64,000 nt of DNA from Vibrio cyclitrophicus (GCF_024347435.1 NZ_AP025480.1:2418001-2482000); one strand, 5' to 3'. Counted from the first letter of the stretch, positions 9,232 through 20,323 are shown. Numbers and translations are program-made. The notes: generated by a model not told the origin, from the letters alone.

Positions 9232-10422
9232 TTAAATATAGTTAAACAAGGTTAGGTCTTTTGTTTTACCAAACGCTTGTTGTGAAGCTTGGAGTGCTCG
9301 AGAGTTCTCATTAAATTCAATAATGGCTTTCGAATAATCCAAGTCTTCAAAGTTGCTTTTCGCTTTCGCTAAAGACAACTTAAAATCTTCATGTTGCTGC
9401 TCTTGAATATCCAATGTGCTCAAGCGTGCACCGACATCGGTTCTAGCCTTCGTTAGATGAATAAACGCAGCATGAAATTCTTCAGTCACTTGATGTAATT
9501 TCGCAGTGGCTGAAGCATCTGATACCGGGTTTTCAGCCTGTTCAGACGCCTCTTTGAACGTATCAAAGATAGAGAATGTCTCTCTTGGCTCTAACGTGAT
9601 CGAATCGCCTTTGGTGATCTGACCTTTTATTTGAATATTCAACCCTTCGTAGACAATGCCAGTAGAGGGATCAAAGTCTTCAGCGGCAACCACTGCACCA
9701 TCCTTTTCAAGTTGGTAAGCATAATTTCCTGTCTGCATATCAACAAAAGTGACTTTATACGTTGACCCATCGTCAGCTGAGTTCGTCGCACGTTCCAAAA
9801 GCAATTCAGACGCGGGTTCAAGCTCGTACTGAGGTTCGTAATCACCAAACGGGTTATCTATTTCCATAAATAACTTGCTGCCTGGATCATTCATCGCCAT
9901 CTCGAAACTACTCGCTACACGCATTTTTCGCTGATAGTCATCGCCCTGATAACTGACGTTGCCTTGGTTATCTCTAAAGAAGGGTTGATTCTTCGGTTTA
10001 GTACCCGCAAACGTGTAGTTACCCGACTCATCTTGAGAGTTAGCTAAATGCAAAAAGTTATTCGATAACTCTTGGAGCTCGCGCTTTTTCGCTAAACGGT
10101 CCTCTGGAGAAAGCGCACCGTTAATCATTTCCATCACGGTTCGTTTTGCTTCATCAGCAAAGCCTTCGGTGTTGGAGATCAATACCTCATGATGCTCCAA
10201 TCGATTACGAACTAATACGATTGCATCACTATATTGCTTAAGCTGCTCTGATTGCTGACCAATATTTTGTAAATAGTGGGTCGCCAAAGGATCATCACTT
10301 GGCGACTGTAACTTCTTGCCAGAAGCAAGTTGTGCTTGGTTGTGATGTATTTTGTTTTCTTGACGGCGCAAGTCGTTCTGAACAGATTGGTAGTTGTGGA
10401 AGCTAGAAATACGATTCAACAT
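9232..10422 (-). CDS. flgL: FlgL, hook-filament junction protein 3
   Basis: A 396-aa hook-associated protein 3. It opens MLNRISSFHNYQSVQNDLRR and has the flagellin-like N-terminal helix (QLASGKKLQSPSDDPLATHY) and a matching C-terminal helical tail. FlgL forms the ring between FlgK and the filament. It lies 9 bp after flgK, so the two genes form one unit from the sigma-54 promoter at 12383-12398. Length is typical for Vibrio. Confidence 0.95.
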   Translation of the reverse strand: MLNRISSFHNYQSVQNDLRRQENKIHHNQAQLASGKKLQSPSDDPLATHYLQNIGQQSEQLKQYSDAIVLVRNRLEHHEVLISNTEGFADEAKRTVMEMINGALSPEDRLAKKRELQELSNNFLHLANSQDESGNYTFAGTKPKNQPFFRDNQGNVSYQGDDYQRKMRVASSFEMAMNDPGSKLFMEIDNPFGDYEPQYELEPASELLLERATNSADDGSTYKVTFVDMQTGNYAYQLEKDGAVVAAEDFDPSTGIVYEGLNIQIKGQITKGDSITLEPRETFSIFDTFKEASEQAENPVSDASATAKLHQVTEEFHAAFIHLTKARTDVGARLSTLDIQEQQHEDFKLSLAKAKSNFEDLDYSKAIIEFNENSRALQASQQAFGKTKDLTLFNYI

Positions 10423-10431
10423 TTATACTTC

Positions 10432-12312
10432 CTACCTCAGAGCCAAAATAGTATTGAACGTATCATTAGCTGCTTGCATGATGCGTGAAGAAGCCATGTA
10501 CGCTTGCTGAAATTTCATCATATTTGCCGCTTCTTCATCGAGGTTAACCCCCGACACTGAAGCAATACGTTCCTGAGCGGATTCCTTTTCTAAGGTGGCA
10601 ATATCGCTTAAGCGATTTGCCGTCGACGCTTTCAGGCCCGTGTTGGTATTCAAGTTGTGGTAAAGGTCTAAAATCGTAGACTCACCATCATTCAAGATCT
10701 TACCGGTTTGGAGATCTTGCAGCTTACGCAAGTTACCGTTGTCACCCTCTGATGGGACAAGGTTTGCCGTAAATTTATCGTTTGCCACCGCGCCAGAGGT
10801 CAACTCGAAAGTCGTGCCATTAATCGTAACCGGCCCTTCAGGTGGGTACGGCTGCGGTTGCATTAAAATATTGCCTTTCGGATCAGTCACGGCAAACTGC
10901 TCACCTTTTGGTGAAACAATCACTTCAAACTCACGCAATTGACCGGCCGCTAGGATCTTGAACCCCGCCGAGCCTTTCGCGAACGTGGTCGATGCCTCAT
11001 AACTTTGTGCGGCAATATCTCTAGGGTCTTTGGTTTCCATCTGAATCTGAGCAGCAAAGTTACGAGTTGGGCGCAGTAACAGTTTCTCACCCAATTCCGG
11101 CGGGTTTCGAACTTCGACTCGCATACCATCTAGATAAAAAGCATTACCTGTTGAATTGGTGCTGACTTTGACCGTTTCGCCGTCAGGCTTGGTCACGACA
11201 TAGTCACTGCCGTCATACTTAAGGCCATACTCGCCGCCTTTTAAGGCAGAGGTGTCATCAATATATACCGCTACGTCTGCCTTTGATTGGCTACCAGCCG
11301 TCACGCGTGATTTAGCCACCCGCTCAGAGTTCACATCGGTGAAGATATCTTGGCCAACGTTGCCATTGAGATCCAAACCTTGTGATTGAAGTGAGTTTAC
11401 TTTCTCAGAGAAAGCCGTCGCCAAACGTCCTAATTCATCCATGATGTCAGGGATATGTTCGTCTCGCATATCGAGCATGGCACCGATTTTTCCATCGATA
11501 TCATTGCTGGTAATCGGCTTCAAAGACTTACCTTCAACTATCGCTAGTCGGCGCTGATGCGTATCAGGTAGGCCATCAACCAACTTCAGTTGACTTGCTT
11601 CACTACCAGAAACCAAGGTATGACCATTACCAATATGGACGTTAAAACCTTCCGCATTCGAGCGCGGCGTTACCGTCACTTTGGTGTAACCAGATAGCTC
11701 ATTGATCAGCTTTTCGTGTTGGTCTCGTAAATCATTATGAGGCCCTGGCGTTCGCATCATCAGACGCTGAACATCACGAATCTCAACCGCAATTTGGTTT
11801 ACTCGTTCAATGCCGACTTCTAATTTTTTGTTCGTTGAATCAGACTGTTGACGTACCGTTTCATGAAATTCATTCAAGGTTTTAGTGACAAGCCCTGCTT
11901 TCTCTAAAACGACTTTACGCGCACCCACATCATTCGGGGTATCGGCGAGAGTTTTAACAGAATCAAACCATTCATTGAGGTTTTCTGGGATCTTCTTTGA
12001 AGCAACCGATGACAACATGCTCGACAACATATCGAGGTTGGCTTCGGTATCGCCTTTGTTAGCGGCATTGGTTGTCGATAAGTTAAGTTCTTTAACGGCA
12101 AACTGATCCCAAGAGCGGCGAACATTTTCCACATGAACACCCATACCGTAGGATTGCCCACCGTACTGGCGCGGGTCATTCACACCTTGAATCACAGACT
12201 GACGGCTATAGCCCTCTGTGTTGGCGTTAGAAATGTTATGACCTGTGGTGTTTAGCTGTCTCTGAGCCGTAAGAACACTTTGTGCCCCTACATTCAGAAG
12301 ATCCGACGCCAT
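10432..12312 (-). CDS. flgK: FlgK, hook-filament junction protein 1
   Basis: 626 aa. The N-terminus (ASDLLNVGAQSVLTAQRQLN, then TTGHNISNANTEGYSRQ) carries the rod/hook family signature. The C-terminus has VNLDEEAANMMKFQQAYMAS, the conserved tail of axial proteins. The central part is variable. FlgK joins hook and filament. A strong sigma-54 promoter lies about 75 bp upstream, separating flgKL from flgJ as its own transcript. Confidence 0.96.
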   Translation of the reverse strand: MASDLLNVGAQSVLTAQRQLNTTGHNISNANTEGYSRQSVIQGVNDPRQYGGQSYGMGVHVENVRRSWDQFAVKELNLSTTNAANKGDTEANLDMLSSMLSSVASKKIPENLNEWFDSVKTLADTPNDVGARKVVLEKAGLVTKTLNEFHETVRQQSDSTNKKLEVGIERVNQIAVEIRDVQRLMMRTPGPHNDLRDQHEKLINELSGYTKVTVTPRSNAEGFNVHIGNGHTLVSGSEASQLKLVDGLPDTHQRRLAIVEGKSLKPITSNDIDGKIGAMLDMRDEHIPDIMDELGRLATAFSEKVNSLQSQGLDLNGNVGQDIFTDVNSERVAKSRVTAGSQSKADVAVYIDDTSALKGGEYGLKYDGSDYVVTKPDGETVKVSTNSTGNAFYLDGMRVEVRNPPELGEKLLLRPTRNFAAQIQMETKDPRDIAAQSYEASTTFAKGSAGFKILAAGQLREFEVIVSPKGEQFAVTDPKGNILMQPQPYPPEGPVTINGTTFELTSGAVANDKFTANLVPSEGDNGNLRKLQDLQTGKILNDGESTILDLYHNLNTNTGLKASTANRLSDIATLEKESAQERIASVSGVNLDEEAANMMKFQQAYMASSRIMQAANDTFNTILALR

Positions 12313-12382
12313 AATGCCCCCAAAAAACTTAATAAAATCAGGTTGAACTGATTAACTACAACAGCATATTACCAAGATAATA

Positions 12383-12398
12383 AGCAATATATGTGCCA
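12383..12398 (-). promoter_or_regulatory. Sigma-54 promoter of flgKL
   Basis: Read leftward: TGGCAC-ATATA-TTGCT, a perfect match to the -24/-12 consensus. It lies about 70 bp upstream of the flgK start and is the best RpoN site in the window. Confidence 0.9.
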
Positions 12399-12533
12399 AT
12401 AGAGACAATGAAAGATTAAAAGACCATAATTTATTGAAGTGTAAGGAAATAACTAAAAACAATAGGGCCAGATATGAAGGAGCGGATAAGAGAAGAGCCT
12501 GCCATGGCAAGCTCTCATTGTTAATTGATGGGG

Positions 12534-13451
12534 CTAATTCATCTCATCGATTTTAGCTTTAACGCGCAACACCTTGTCTGCATAGTTAGGGTCAGTTGCG
12601 TAACCAGCTTGATGGATGCCTTTGATAAAGTTCTCTGAATTGCCTTGATGCTGTAATGCCGTTTCGTATCTTGGATTTTCGTTCAAGAACTTCACGTAAT
12701 CATTAAAGCTGTCTTCAAAGTTTGAGTAAGAACGGAAAGATGCCAATTCTTTAACGGCAGTTTTGCCATGGAACTCTAAAGTTTGCGTAGCAACCTTATC
12801 GCCCTTCCAACTTCTATCTGCTTTGATGTTGAATAAGTTATTGCTGTTCCCCAAAGAGTTCTTAACCATTTTAGAACCCCAACCTGTTTCAAGTGCCGCT
12901 TGTGCCAATAGCAGAGATGAATCCACACCAAGTGCACTCGCCGCTTTTTCAGCGTAAGGCTTCATTGAGGTAACAAACGACTCTGGAGAATCGAAGGATA
13001 CTGGTTGTTTAACAGCGGAAGCAGGTTGAACTTCAGATACTCTGTCTTCTGAACGGCCTGAATACTGAGGTCTTTGCAGTGAAGTATCAAAACCTTCACT
13101 ACGAACCTTATCTTCTGTCGCATCGCTTGCTTGACCGGCGCTTAACTGAGCAACGATCATGTCCGCAAGGCCTAATGAACCTGAAGCACTCAACTCACTC
13201 GCCATTTGGTCATCTTGCATCTGACGATAAAACTGCTCGTTCTGGCTGTTCAGCATATCCGACTTAAAGCTAGAGTTCGCATCACGCATCGACTTAAACA
13301 GCATCGAAGTGAAAATCGATTCAAACTGTTTTGCCGCAGCAGTTAGTGCCTCTTTTTCGCTGCCTTCTTCACCATTTACTGCTTGTTGACGAAGACGATC
13401 TAAGCTACCGATATCGTGAATAAAGCCGATGTCATTGTTATTCTTAATCAT
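12534..13451 (-). CDS. flgJ: FlgJ, rod cap protein and peptidoglycan hydrolase
   Basis: 305 aa with two parts. The N-terminal rod-binding domain (about 30-105) includes AAKQFESIFTSMLFKSMRDA. The C-terminal glucosaminidase-type muramidase domain (about 150-305) includes LLAQAALETGWGSKMV and NLFNIKADRSWKG. The Glu of ALETGWG is the expected catalytic acid. FlgJ caps the growing rod in the periplasm and opens the cell wall for it. It lies 10 bp after flgI and is the last gene of the flgFGHIJ unit. Confidence 0.95.
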   Translation of the reverse strand: MIKNNNDIGFIHDIGSLDRLRQQAVNGEEGSEKEALTAAAKQFESIFTSMLFKSMRDANSSFKSDMLNSQNEQFYRQMQDDQMASELSASGSLGLADMIVAQLSAGQASDATEDKVRSEGFDTSLQRPQYSGRSEDRVSEVQPASAVKQPVSFDSPESFVTSMKPYAEKAASALGVDSSLLLAQAALETGWGSKMVKNSLGNSNNLFNIKADRSWKGDKVATQTLEFHGKTAVKELASFRSYSNFEDSFNDYVKFLNENPRYETALQHQGNSENFIKGIHQAGYATDPNYADKVLRVKAKIDEMN

Positions 13452-13461
13452 GCTTTATTCC

Positions 13462-14553
13462 TTAGATAATGATCAATTGACCTTCAATTGCACCAGCTTG
13501 TTTCAGTGCTTGAAGGATTGCCATTAAATCAGAAGGCGCTGCGCCCACTTCATTGACTGCACGAACCAAATCATCCAGCGTTAGACCCGGTTCAAACTTG
13601 AACATCTTGCCATCGGCTTCTGTGACTTCGATATCAGAATCAGGAACCACTACGGTTTGACCACCAGAAAATGCATTCGGTTGGCTCACGTTGAGGTTTT
13701 CTTTGATTGCTACCGTCATACCACCGTGTGTTACCGCTGCCGCTTTTAAGCGAACATGTTTACCAACCACAATCGTACCAGTACGAGAGTTAACAATGAT
13801 TTTTGCTGAACCCTCTGCAGGATCGAACTCGATGTTTTCGATTGCCGATAAGAAAGCCACACGCTGGCTGATTTCACGTGGTGCGCGAACCTTTACTGAA
13901 GTCGCATCAACCGCTGAAGCCATTTGTGGGCCTAGAAAATTATTAACTGCATCAGCTAAGCGCTGCGCCGTTGTGAAATCTGATTGGATTAGGTTGAACG
14001 TGATGTAGTCACCACGACCGAATGGCGTTGGGATTTCTTGTTCGACCGTCGCGCCGCTAGAGATGATGCCGACATTAGGATTGTTACCGACAATCTTAGA
14101 ACCATCATTACCTTGAGCACTAAAGCCACTCACCACCAAGTTACCTTGTGCTACCGCGTACACTTGACCGTCTAGACCTTTCAGGAAAGTCTGCAGTAAG
14201 GTACCACCACGAAGGCTTTTTGCTGAACCTATAGAAGACACCGTTACATCAACTTCCTGACCTTGCTTAGAGAAGGCTGGCAATTCAGCGGTAACAATTA
14301 CTGCCGCTACGTTTTTGGTTTTTGGCTTAGTGCCGGGCGGCAATTGGATGCCAAAATTTTGCAGCATTGCGTTAAACGTTTGATCAGTAAAGGGAGTTGT
14401 CTCACCTGTACCCGGCAAGCCCGTGACCAAACCATAACCGACAAGTTGGTTACTACGAACACCCGCCACTTTTGCCACATCTTTAATACGTGCAGCATGG
14501 GCACTGGTGGCAAGAAATAGCATGCCAAGTAGTACGAGTGTTAGTTTTTTCAT
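13462..14553 (-). CDS. flgI: FlgI, flagellar P-ring protein
   Basis: 363 aa from [14 protein letters not shown]. The open frame has nine more codons upstream, but the AGGTTACTCA-ATG spacing and the immediate signal peptide (cleavage after TSAHA) favour the inner start. The mature protein starts [20 protein letters not shown], the invariant P-ring opening, and ends with the usual [15 protein letters not shown] segment. It forms the periplasmic ring around the rod in the peptidoglycan layer. It lies between flgH and flgJ. Confidence 0.95.
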   Translation of the reverse strand: MKKLTLVLLGMLFLATSAHAARIKDVAKVAGVRSNQLVGYGLVTGLPGTGETTPFTDQTFNAMLQNFGIQLPPGTKPKTKNVAAVIVTAELPAFSKQGQEVDVTVSSIGSAKSLRGGTLLQTFLKGLDGQVYAVAQGNLVVSGFSAQGNDGSKIVGNNPNVGIISSGATVEQEIPTPFGRGDYITFNLIQSDFTTAQRLADAVNNFLGPQMASAVDATSVKVRAPREISQRVAFLSAIENIEFDPAEGSAKIIVNSRTGTIVVGKHVRLKAAAVTHGGMTVAIKENLNVSQPNAFSGGQTVVVPDSDIEVTEADGKMFKFEPGLTLDDLVRAVNEVGAAPSDLMAILQALKQAGAIEGQLIII

Positions 14554-14680
14554 TGAGTAACCTGTCTGTATTGCTTTCAATTTATAGTAGCTATGTAATT
14601 ATAATAATTTAATTTACAAGAACTTAGCTAAATATGGCCGAGTGGTAAAGGCTGTCAGTAAGCCGACATCCTCTCAAGCT

Positions 14681-15457
14681 CTACAGTGATACATTAAAGA
14701 ATCGTGCCAAGAATCCAGGCTCTTGCATATCTTTTTGCACTCCAGTCCCTGAGTACTGAATTCGTGCGTTAGAAACACGGTTTGAAGCGATGGTATTTTC
14801 GAAATCTATATCGTCAGGGCGGATAGTACCACTTAGGCGGATATACTCATCACCTGTATTCAGTGTCATCCACTTTTCACCACGAACCACTAGATTTCCA
14901 TTGGCTAATACTTCGATGACTTCAACGGTAATGTAGCCACTAATGCTGTTACTTTGGTTGGCTGATGCATCACCAGCAAAGGTGTTGGTATTGCTCAGAT
15001 CATAAGAGAAGTTGTACTTGTCAATAGTCAACTCTTGGCCGCCAACAGCCAAAGGCTCCATCGATGCATCGTTAGACTTAGACATGTCAGCATTAGCTTT
15101 TTTGGTCGCTCGAGTATTTTCATCTAACGCAACGGTAATAATATCACCAATGCCGCGAGGCTTTGAATCATCGTACATACTGCCAATATGGTTGATATTG
15201 AACAGTGAACCTGTTGCCGCTGCGTAATGCTCTGGTTTTTCTTTTGGATTGATCGGCGCCCATGCAGGATCGCCTGCAATTGGGTCTGTTCTACCACGAA
15301 GTGTATCGATAATGCCTGAGCTTTCATCAGCCGACTTATCGCCTTCTACCGCATCAACCACTGTGGTTGCGTTTTCTTGTGCCGGAGTCTCGATCGGATC
15401 CAACACAGTACACCCGGTCATAGAAGCTAACAAAACTAAACAAAAAATACGTTTCAT
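14681..15457 (-). CDS. flgH: FlgH, flagellar L-ring lipoprotein
   Basis: 258 aa with a lipoprotein signal (ASMTGC, Cys16 lipidated). It has the FlgH core with [20 protein letters not shown], then [20 protein letters not shown] and [11 protein letters not shown]. It builds the outer-membrane L-ring, which in Vibrio also supports the H and T rings made by FlgO, FlgP and FlgT encoded further right. It is separated from flgI by about 127 bp and from flgG by 94 bp, with no terminator seen. Confidence 0.95.
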   Translation of the reverse strand: MKRIFCLVLLASMTGCTVLDPIETPAQENATTVVDAVEGDKSADESSGIIDTLRGRTDPIAGDPAWAPINPKEKPEHYAAATGSLFNINHIGSMYDDSKPRGIGDIITVALDENTRATKKANADMSKSNDASMEPLAVGGQELTIDKYNFSYDLSNTNTFAGDASANQSNSISGYITVEVIEVLANGNLVVRGEKWMTLNTGDEYIRLSGTIRPDDIDFENTIASNRVSNARIQYSGTGVQKDMQEPGFLARFFNVSL

Positions 15458-15551
15458 GGCGATATACTCTCAGCAGGCAATGGTAAATAGATCAATGACT
15501 AGAAGCAGATCTATTAATTATGAATAAGTACGTAAACGGCAAATAAACCAA

Positions 15552-16340
15552 TTACAGCTGTTGGTTAACAAAGCTCATCATCTTGTCTACCGACGAGATA
15601 ACTTTCGAGTTCATTTCGTAAACACGTTGAGCTTCAATCATATTAACCAGCTCTTCGGTTACGTTTACGTTCGATGTTTCTAACATCGACTGACGGATGT
15701 TACCCAAACCATCAAAGCCCGGAACGCCCTCTTGCGGATCGCCACTTGCTCCCGTTGGTAAATAAAGGTTTTGACCTACAGGCTCTAAACCACCTGGGTT
15801 TACGAAGTCAGTAATGGTGATTTGGCCAACCACGACGTTGTTTTGCTCACCACGTAGGCGAACTGATACTTCACCATCGTTACCAACCGTCACCGAGATC
15901 GCATCTTCTGGAATCACGATTTCTGGCTGTAGAGCATAACCTTGACCTGAGGTTACGATTGCGCCTTCACCGTTCAGCGTGAACTGACCATTTCGGCTAT
16001 AGCCTGTCTCACCGTCTGGCATTTCAACTTGGAAGAAGCCGTCACCTTCGATCATCATATCTAGGCTGTTCGATGTCGTTTGTGCGTTACCGTGGGTGTG
16101 AACTTTTTGAGTTGCCACGACTTTAGAACCGGCACCCAACATCAAACCACTTGGCAGCTCGGTATTCTGCGACGATTGGCCACCCGGCTGATTGATGTTC
16201 TGATAGAACAAATCTTCAAATACCGCACGACTCTTTTTAAAGCCAATGGTTGAGGCGTTGGCAAGGTTGTTTGAAATGGTTGAGATATTGGTTTGTTGGG
16301 CGTCTAAGCCTGTTTTACTTACCCATAATGCTGGATGCAT
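15552..16340 (-). CDS. flgG: FlgG, distal rod protein
   Basis: A 262-aa rod protein. It opens MHPALWVSKTGLDAQQTNIS followed by NNLANASTIGFKKSRAVFED, the rod signature, and ends with SNVNVTEELVNMIEAQRVYE and a helical tail. Length is standard. FlgG polymerises into the distal rod that passes through the P and L rings. It lies 21 bp after flgF. Confidence 0.96.
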   Translation of the reverse strand: MHPALWVSKTGLDAQQTNISTISNNLANASTIGFKKSRAVFEDLFYQNINQPGGQSSQNTELPSGLMLGAGSKVVATQKVHTHGNAQTTSNSLDMMIEGDGFFQVEMPDGETGYSRNGQFTLNGEGAIVTSGQGYALQPEIVIPEDAISVTVGNDGEVSVRLRGEQNNVVVGQITITDFVNPGGLEPVGQNLYLPTGASGDPQEGVPGFDGLGNIRQSMLETSNVNVTEELVNMIEAQRVYEMNSKVISSVDKMMSFVNQQL

Positions 16341-16361
16341 AGCAAATTCCTTTAAATTCTA

Positions 16362-17111
<750 letters not shown>

Positions 17112-17148
17112 AATTTTGCTCCAAAAAATCATCTTCTAAAGCTTATAA

Positions 17149-17164
17149 AGCAAACACTGTGCCA
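17149..17164 (-). promoter_or_regulatory. Sigma-54 promoter of flgFGHIJ
   Basis: Read leftward: TGGCAC-AGTGT-TTGCT, a perfect -24/-12 match, about 40 bp before the flgF start codon. Confidence 0.9.
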
Positions 17165-17323
17165 ATATTTTTAACTGTTATTTATCAATAATTTAAATAG
17201 GAAACAAACAAAGAGGGGTGATCATTAAAGGATCATTGAGGAGGAGTTATTGCCAGTGGCATTACCGTGCGGCAATAGGGGCGGCAAATAAGAAGACAAA
17301 CAGCCATATTTAAATTCACCAAC

Positions 17324-17356
17324 AATACCCAATTCAATAACATTGAATTGGGTATT
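17324..17356. other. Perfect 15-bp inverted repeat after flgE
   Basis: AATACCCAATTCAAT and its exact complement are separated by 3 nt. It sits just beyond the flgE stop. No T-run follows on the minus strand, so if it ends the flgBCDE transcript it is not a classical terminator; it may instead stabilise the 3' end. Confidence 0.6.
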
Positions 17357-17383
17357 CACAGATGATTCAAACGCTCGAAACGA

Positions 17384-18688
17384 TTAACGAATCTGAAGAA
17401 TATTCTGTTGCAGTTGGTTGTGTACTTCTAGAGAACGTGAGTTCGCTTGGAAGTTACGTTGAGCAGAAATCAAATCAACCAATTCTTGAGTCATATCGAT
17501 GTTCGACTGCTCTAGCGAACCGTTGTTGATGCTACCAAATGAACCTTTGTTCGATTCACCCCAGATTTTAGAACCTGAGTCATTAGTAGAATCCCACTGA
17601 GTGCCGCCTTTCTTATCTAGACCTTGCTCATTGGGTACGCGAACCAAGCCTACACGGCCAAGCATCACGTTTTCACCATTTGAGTAAGTACCCAGAACAC
17701 TGCCGTACTCATCGAAATCGATTTTTGTTAAGAAACCTGTTGTTGCACCATCTTCATCAAACTTAGTCAATTCAAACGGAGCAGCAAACTGAGTTGAAGA
17801 ATCCAGACCAAACTTAAGCACTTGAGTTGGATCAGCACCGTTCAAGTCAATTGGGTTCGCGCCAGCACCAAGTGGTTCCGAGTTAATCGGCTGACCATTG
17901 TTCAGGCTTGCTAACGTACCGTCGTTGTTGAACTTCATTGTGTGACCAACATGACCTTGTGCATTCGTCGCATCACCACCAGTAATGTTGACCGGCTTTT
18001 CACCGTTCTCATCTGACATGGTGTAGTACGTCTGCCAAGTGTTTGGTTGAGTCTGATCTTTGAGGTAGTAAGTCGTTAACTTGTAAGACTGACCCATAGA
18101 ATCGTATACCGTCGAAGACGTTGCTCGATTATAAGTGTCAGAATCTTGGTAGTTAAATGCAGCCGGGTCTTTAAGATCACCATTTGCAGGAAGGTTAACT
18201 CCTACTTCAATGTTTTCTGTCTGTTTTGGCTTACCAAACTCAGCAGGAATGTCGAGAGGCTTTGGCGCGTAAGAAAGAACTTCACCCGAGTTTGGGTCAA
18301 CATCGTAACCTAAAAGAAATTCATCATTCGAGGTTACCATGAAGTTGTCTTTATTTAAGTGAAAAGCTCCGTTACGCGTTAGTTCGTTGATCTCTGGCAC
18401 CATGCGGTCTTTCGATACTGCAAAAAAACCTGTACCACTGACACGTAAGTCCATTGGGTTATTTGTATAAATACTTGAACCTTCGTGAAACTGTTGCGCA
18501 ACTTTATTTGCTTGAGCACCACCACCAGGGGTAGTCTTTCCGTTAGTAAACAACGAGCTTGAATACACATCGCCGAACTCTGCTCGAGACTCTTTAAAGC
18601 CAAACGTGTTTGCATTCGCAATATTGTTACTGGTTGTATTCAGATCTAATTGTGCAGCGGATAGGCCGCTCAAAGCTACATATGACAT
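17384..18688 (-). CDS. flgE: FlgE, flagellar hook protein
   Basis: 434 aa. It opens MSYVALSGLSAAQLDLNTTS followed by NNIANANTFGFKESRAEF, has a large central region (about 90-370), and ends with SNIDMTQELVDLISAQRNFQ and a helical tail. The hook is the flexible joint between rod and filament. It lies about 50 bp after flgD and closes the flgBCDE unit. Its length is in the usual Vibrio range. Confidence 0.96.
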   Translation of the reverse strand: MSYVALSGLSAAQLDLNTTSNNIANANTFGFKESRAEFGDVYSSSLFTNGKTTPGGGAQANKVAQQFHEGSSIYTNNPMDLRVSGTGFFAVSKDRMVPEINELTRNGAFHLNKDNFMVTSNDEFLLGYDVDPNSGEVLSYAPKPLDIPAEFGKPKQTENIEVGVNLPANGDLKDPAAFNYQDSDTYNRATSSTVYDSMGQSYKLTTYYLKDQTQPNTWQTYYTMSDENGEKPVNITGGDATNAQGHVGHTMKFNNDGTLASLNNGQPINSEPLGAGANPIDLNGADPTQVLKFGLDSSTQFAAPFELTKFDEDGATTGFLTKIDFDEYGSVLGTYSNGENVMLGRVGLVRVPNEQGLDKKGGTQWDSTNDSGSKIWGESNKGSFGSINNGSLEQSNIDMTQELVDLISAQRNFQANSRSLEVHNQLQQNILQIR

Positions 18689-18738
18689 TCCAATATTCTC
18701 CTAATCTCTCTAGCTAGCATAATCACTCTTTTAAAGAG

Positions 18739-19452
18739 TTACGCTTTACCAACTTCTAGTACTTCAGCAAGTCGTACTGGCGATGTAAAACCAGCCAGAT
18801 TGAGTAGTACGTTGCCATCACCCTTACCAAGAAGCACACTGTTCACGTTCGCATAACTGGAAACTTGGAACTCTGTGTTCTCGCCATCCAGTAAACCCGA
18901 CGCTTTAACGTTGTATTTACCAGCCGGCAATGGGTTACCGTCTTCGTCTTTTCCGTCCCATTCAACACGCGTGTCACCTGATGGTTTAGAACCGATATCA
19001 AATGTACGAACCAACTGACCAACTTCGTTCTCAACACGGACCATTACATTGTCCATGGCTTGAGGGAGCTTAACCATTGCCGCCATACCGCCATCACCGG
19101 GTTTCACACCTGCCGCACCAGGAACCAATACATCACGACCTACTAAAGAAGAGGCCTGAAGCGCTTGGTTAGAAGTCATTGATGAATTCAAGCTTTCAAA
19201 CTGTGTATTCATTTTACCAATGCCATCTACGGTCGCAAATGAAGCCATTTGCGCAATCATCTGGTCATTGCTAACCGGCTTAAAAGGGTCTTGTTGTGCA
19301 AGTTGCTTAGTCAACAGAGATAAGAAATCTTCTTGTTTAAGATCCTGCTTACCTGTTGTTTCGTCGGGCTTCTTAGCGCCATCTTGAAGACTCTTCAGCT
19401 GGTCAACATAGGACAAGCCGCTTTGACCAACATTGTTGTTGATTCCAGCCAT
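18739..19452 (-). CDS. flgD: FlgD, hook cap / assembly scaffold
   Basis: 237 aa. The N-terminal scaffold region contains DLKQEDFLSLLTKQLAQQDP and FKPVSNDQMIAQMASFATV, typical of FlgD. The C-terminal half has the FlgD Ig-like and tudor-like domains (DTRVEWDGKDEDGNPLPAG). It caps the growing hook and leaves before FlgK is added. It lies between flgC and flgE. Confidence 0.95.
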   Translation of the reverse strand: MAGINNNVGQSGLSYVDQLKSLQDGAKKPDETTGKQDLKQEDFLSLLTKQLAQQDPFKPVSNDQMIAQMASFATVDGIGKMNTQFESLNSSMTSNQALQASSLVGRDVLVPGAAGVKPGDGGMAAMVKLPQAMDNVMVRVENEVGQLVRTFDIGSKPSGDTRVEWDGKDEDGNPLPAGKYNVKASGLLDGENTEFQVSSYANVNSVLLGKGDGNVLLNLAGFTSPVRLAEVLEVGKA

Positions 19453-19469
19453 ATGCTACCTCCTTATCC

Positions 19470-19883
19470 TTATTGACCCATCTGCAGCGTACGCAGCAGC
19501 ATTTGTTTACTCGAGTCAGCAACCTGTACGTTCGTTTGGTACGCACGTGATGCCGAAATCATGTTTGCCATTTCTTCCATAACGTTCACGTTAGGCTTGT
19601 AGATATAGCCTTCGTTGTTCGCTAGTGGGTGATCTGGGTTGTACTCCGCACTAAGCGGCTTATCGCTTTCCACAATACCTAATACTTTCACCGGCACAGT
19701 GTGACCACTATTGCGTGCTTTATTTAACTCAGCGCCAAACACTGCGTGACGAGCTTTGTAAGTTTCTTCAGCAGAACTACTTACACTGTCTGCGTTCGCA
19801 AGGTTGCTCGAGGTCGTATTTAGACGAACAGATTCAGCACTCATCGCAGAACCGGTCACATTGAATACATTAAATAAGCTCAT
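19470..19883 (-). CDS. flgC: FlgC, proximal rod protein
   Basis: A 137-aa rod protein starting MSLFNVFNVTGSAMSAESVR, with TTSSNLANADSVSS as rod signature and YIYKPNVNVMEEMANMISAS near the end. It assembles with FlgB and FlgF in the proximal rod. It is spaced 4 bp after flgB. Confidence 0.95.
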   Translation of the reverse strand: MSLFNVFNVTGSAMSAESVRLNTTSSNLANADSVSSSAEETYKARHAVFGAELNKARNSGHTVPVKVLGIVESDKPLSAEYNPDHPLANNEGYIYKPNVNVMEEMANMISASRAYQTNVQVADSSKQMLLRTLQMGQ

Positions 19884-19887
19884 CTAA

Positions 19888-20283
19888 TTATTCCCCTTTA
19901 ATCGCTTTAGTTAAATTCTTGAACTTACTTCCTAAGAAGTCGAGAGAGGCTTGATGCCTAATTTGGTTTTGCATGAAAAGGTTTCTTTCCAAATCCAAAT
20001 CAACCGTATTGCCATCTCCTGTATCAGGTTGGGTAGGAATTCGATACTTCGTTTCCCCGTTCACCGTTGTTGAGGCAGAAATGTGCCGACCATCTGTACG
20101 GCTAAGACCAATGCTTGCCCCAGAACTTGCCGCTTGCAGTGATTTCTTAAAATCTAGTCCCTTTGCTTTATACCCAGGCGTGTTCGCTTGCGCGATATTG
20201 GTGGAAAGCACCTCAGCGTTACGCTCACGTACACCAACTGTGTGCTGGTGAATGCCTAAAGCATTATCAAAAGAAATAGCCAT
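19888..20283 (-). CDS. flgB: FlgB, proximal rod protein
   Basis: 131 aa starting MAISFDNALGIHQHTVGVRE and followed by LSTNIAQANTPGYKAKGLDF. It is the first gene of the flgBCDE operon, with a sigma-54 promoter about 40 bp upstream. FlgB forms the rod base next to the MS ring. Normal length. Confidence 0.95.
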   Translation of the reverse strand: MAISFDNALGIHQHTVGVRERNAEVLSTNIAQANTPGYKAKGLDFKKSLQAASSGASIGLSRTDGRHISASTTVNGETKYRIPTQPDTGDGNTVDLDLERNLFMQNQIRHQASLDFLGSKFKNLTKAIKGE

Positions 20284-20323
20284 GTAAACCTCAACTCAAG
20301 AACTGACTGTTATGAGATAACCA

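Noticed and set aside
14634..14670. Stretch resembling the 5' end of a tRNA-Ser (ATGGCCGAGTGGTAAAGGC)
   Set aside because: Only a D-arm-like sequence is present; no anticodon arm, T-arm or acceptor follows, and it runs straight into the flgH end.
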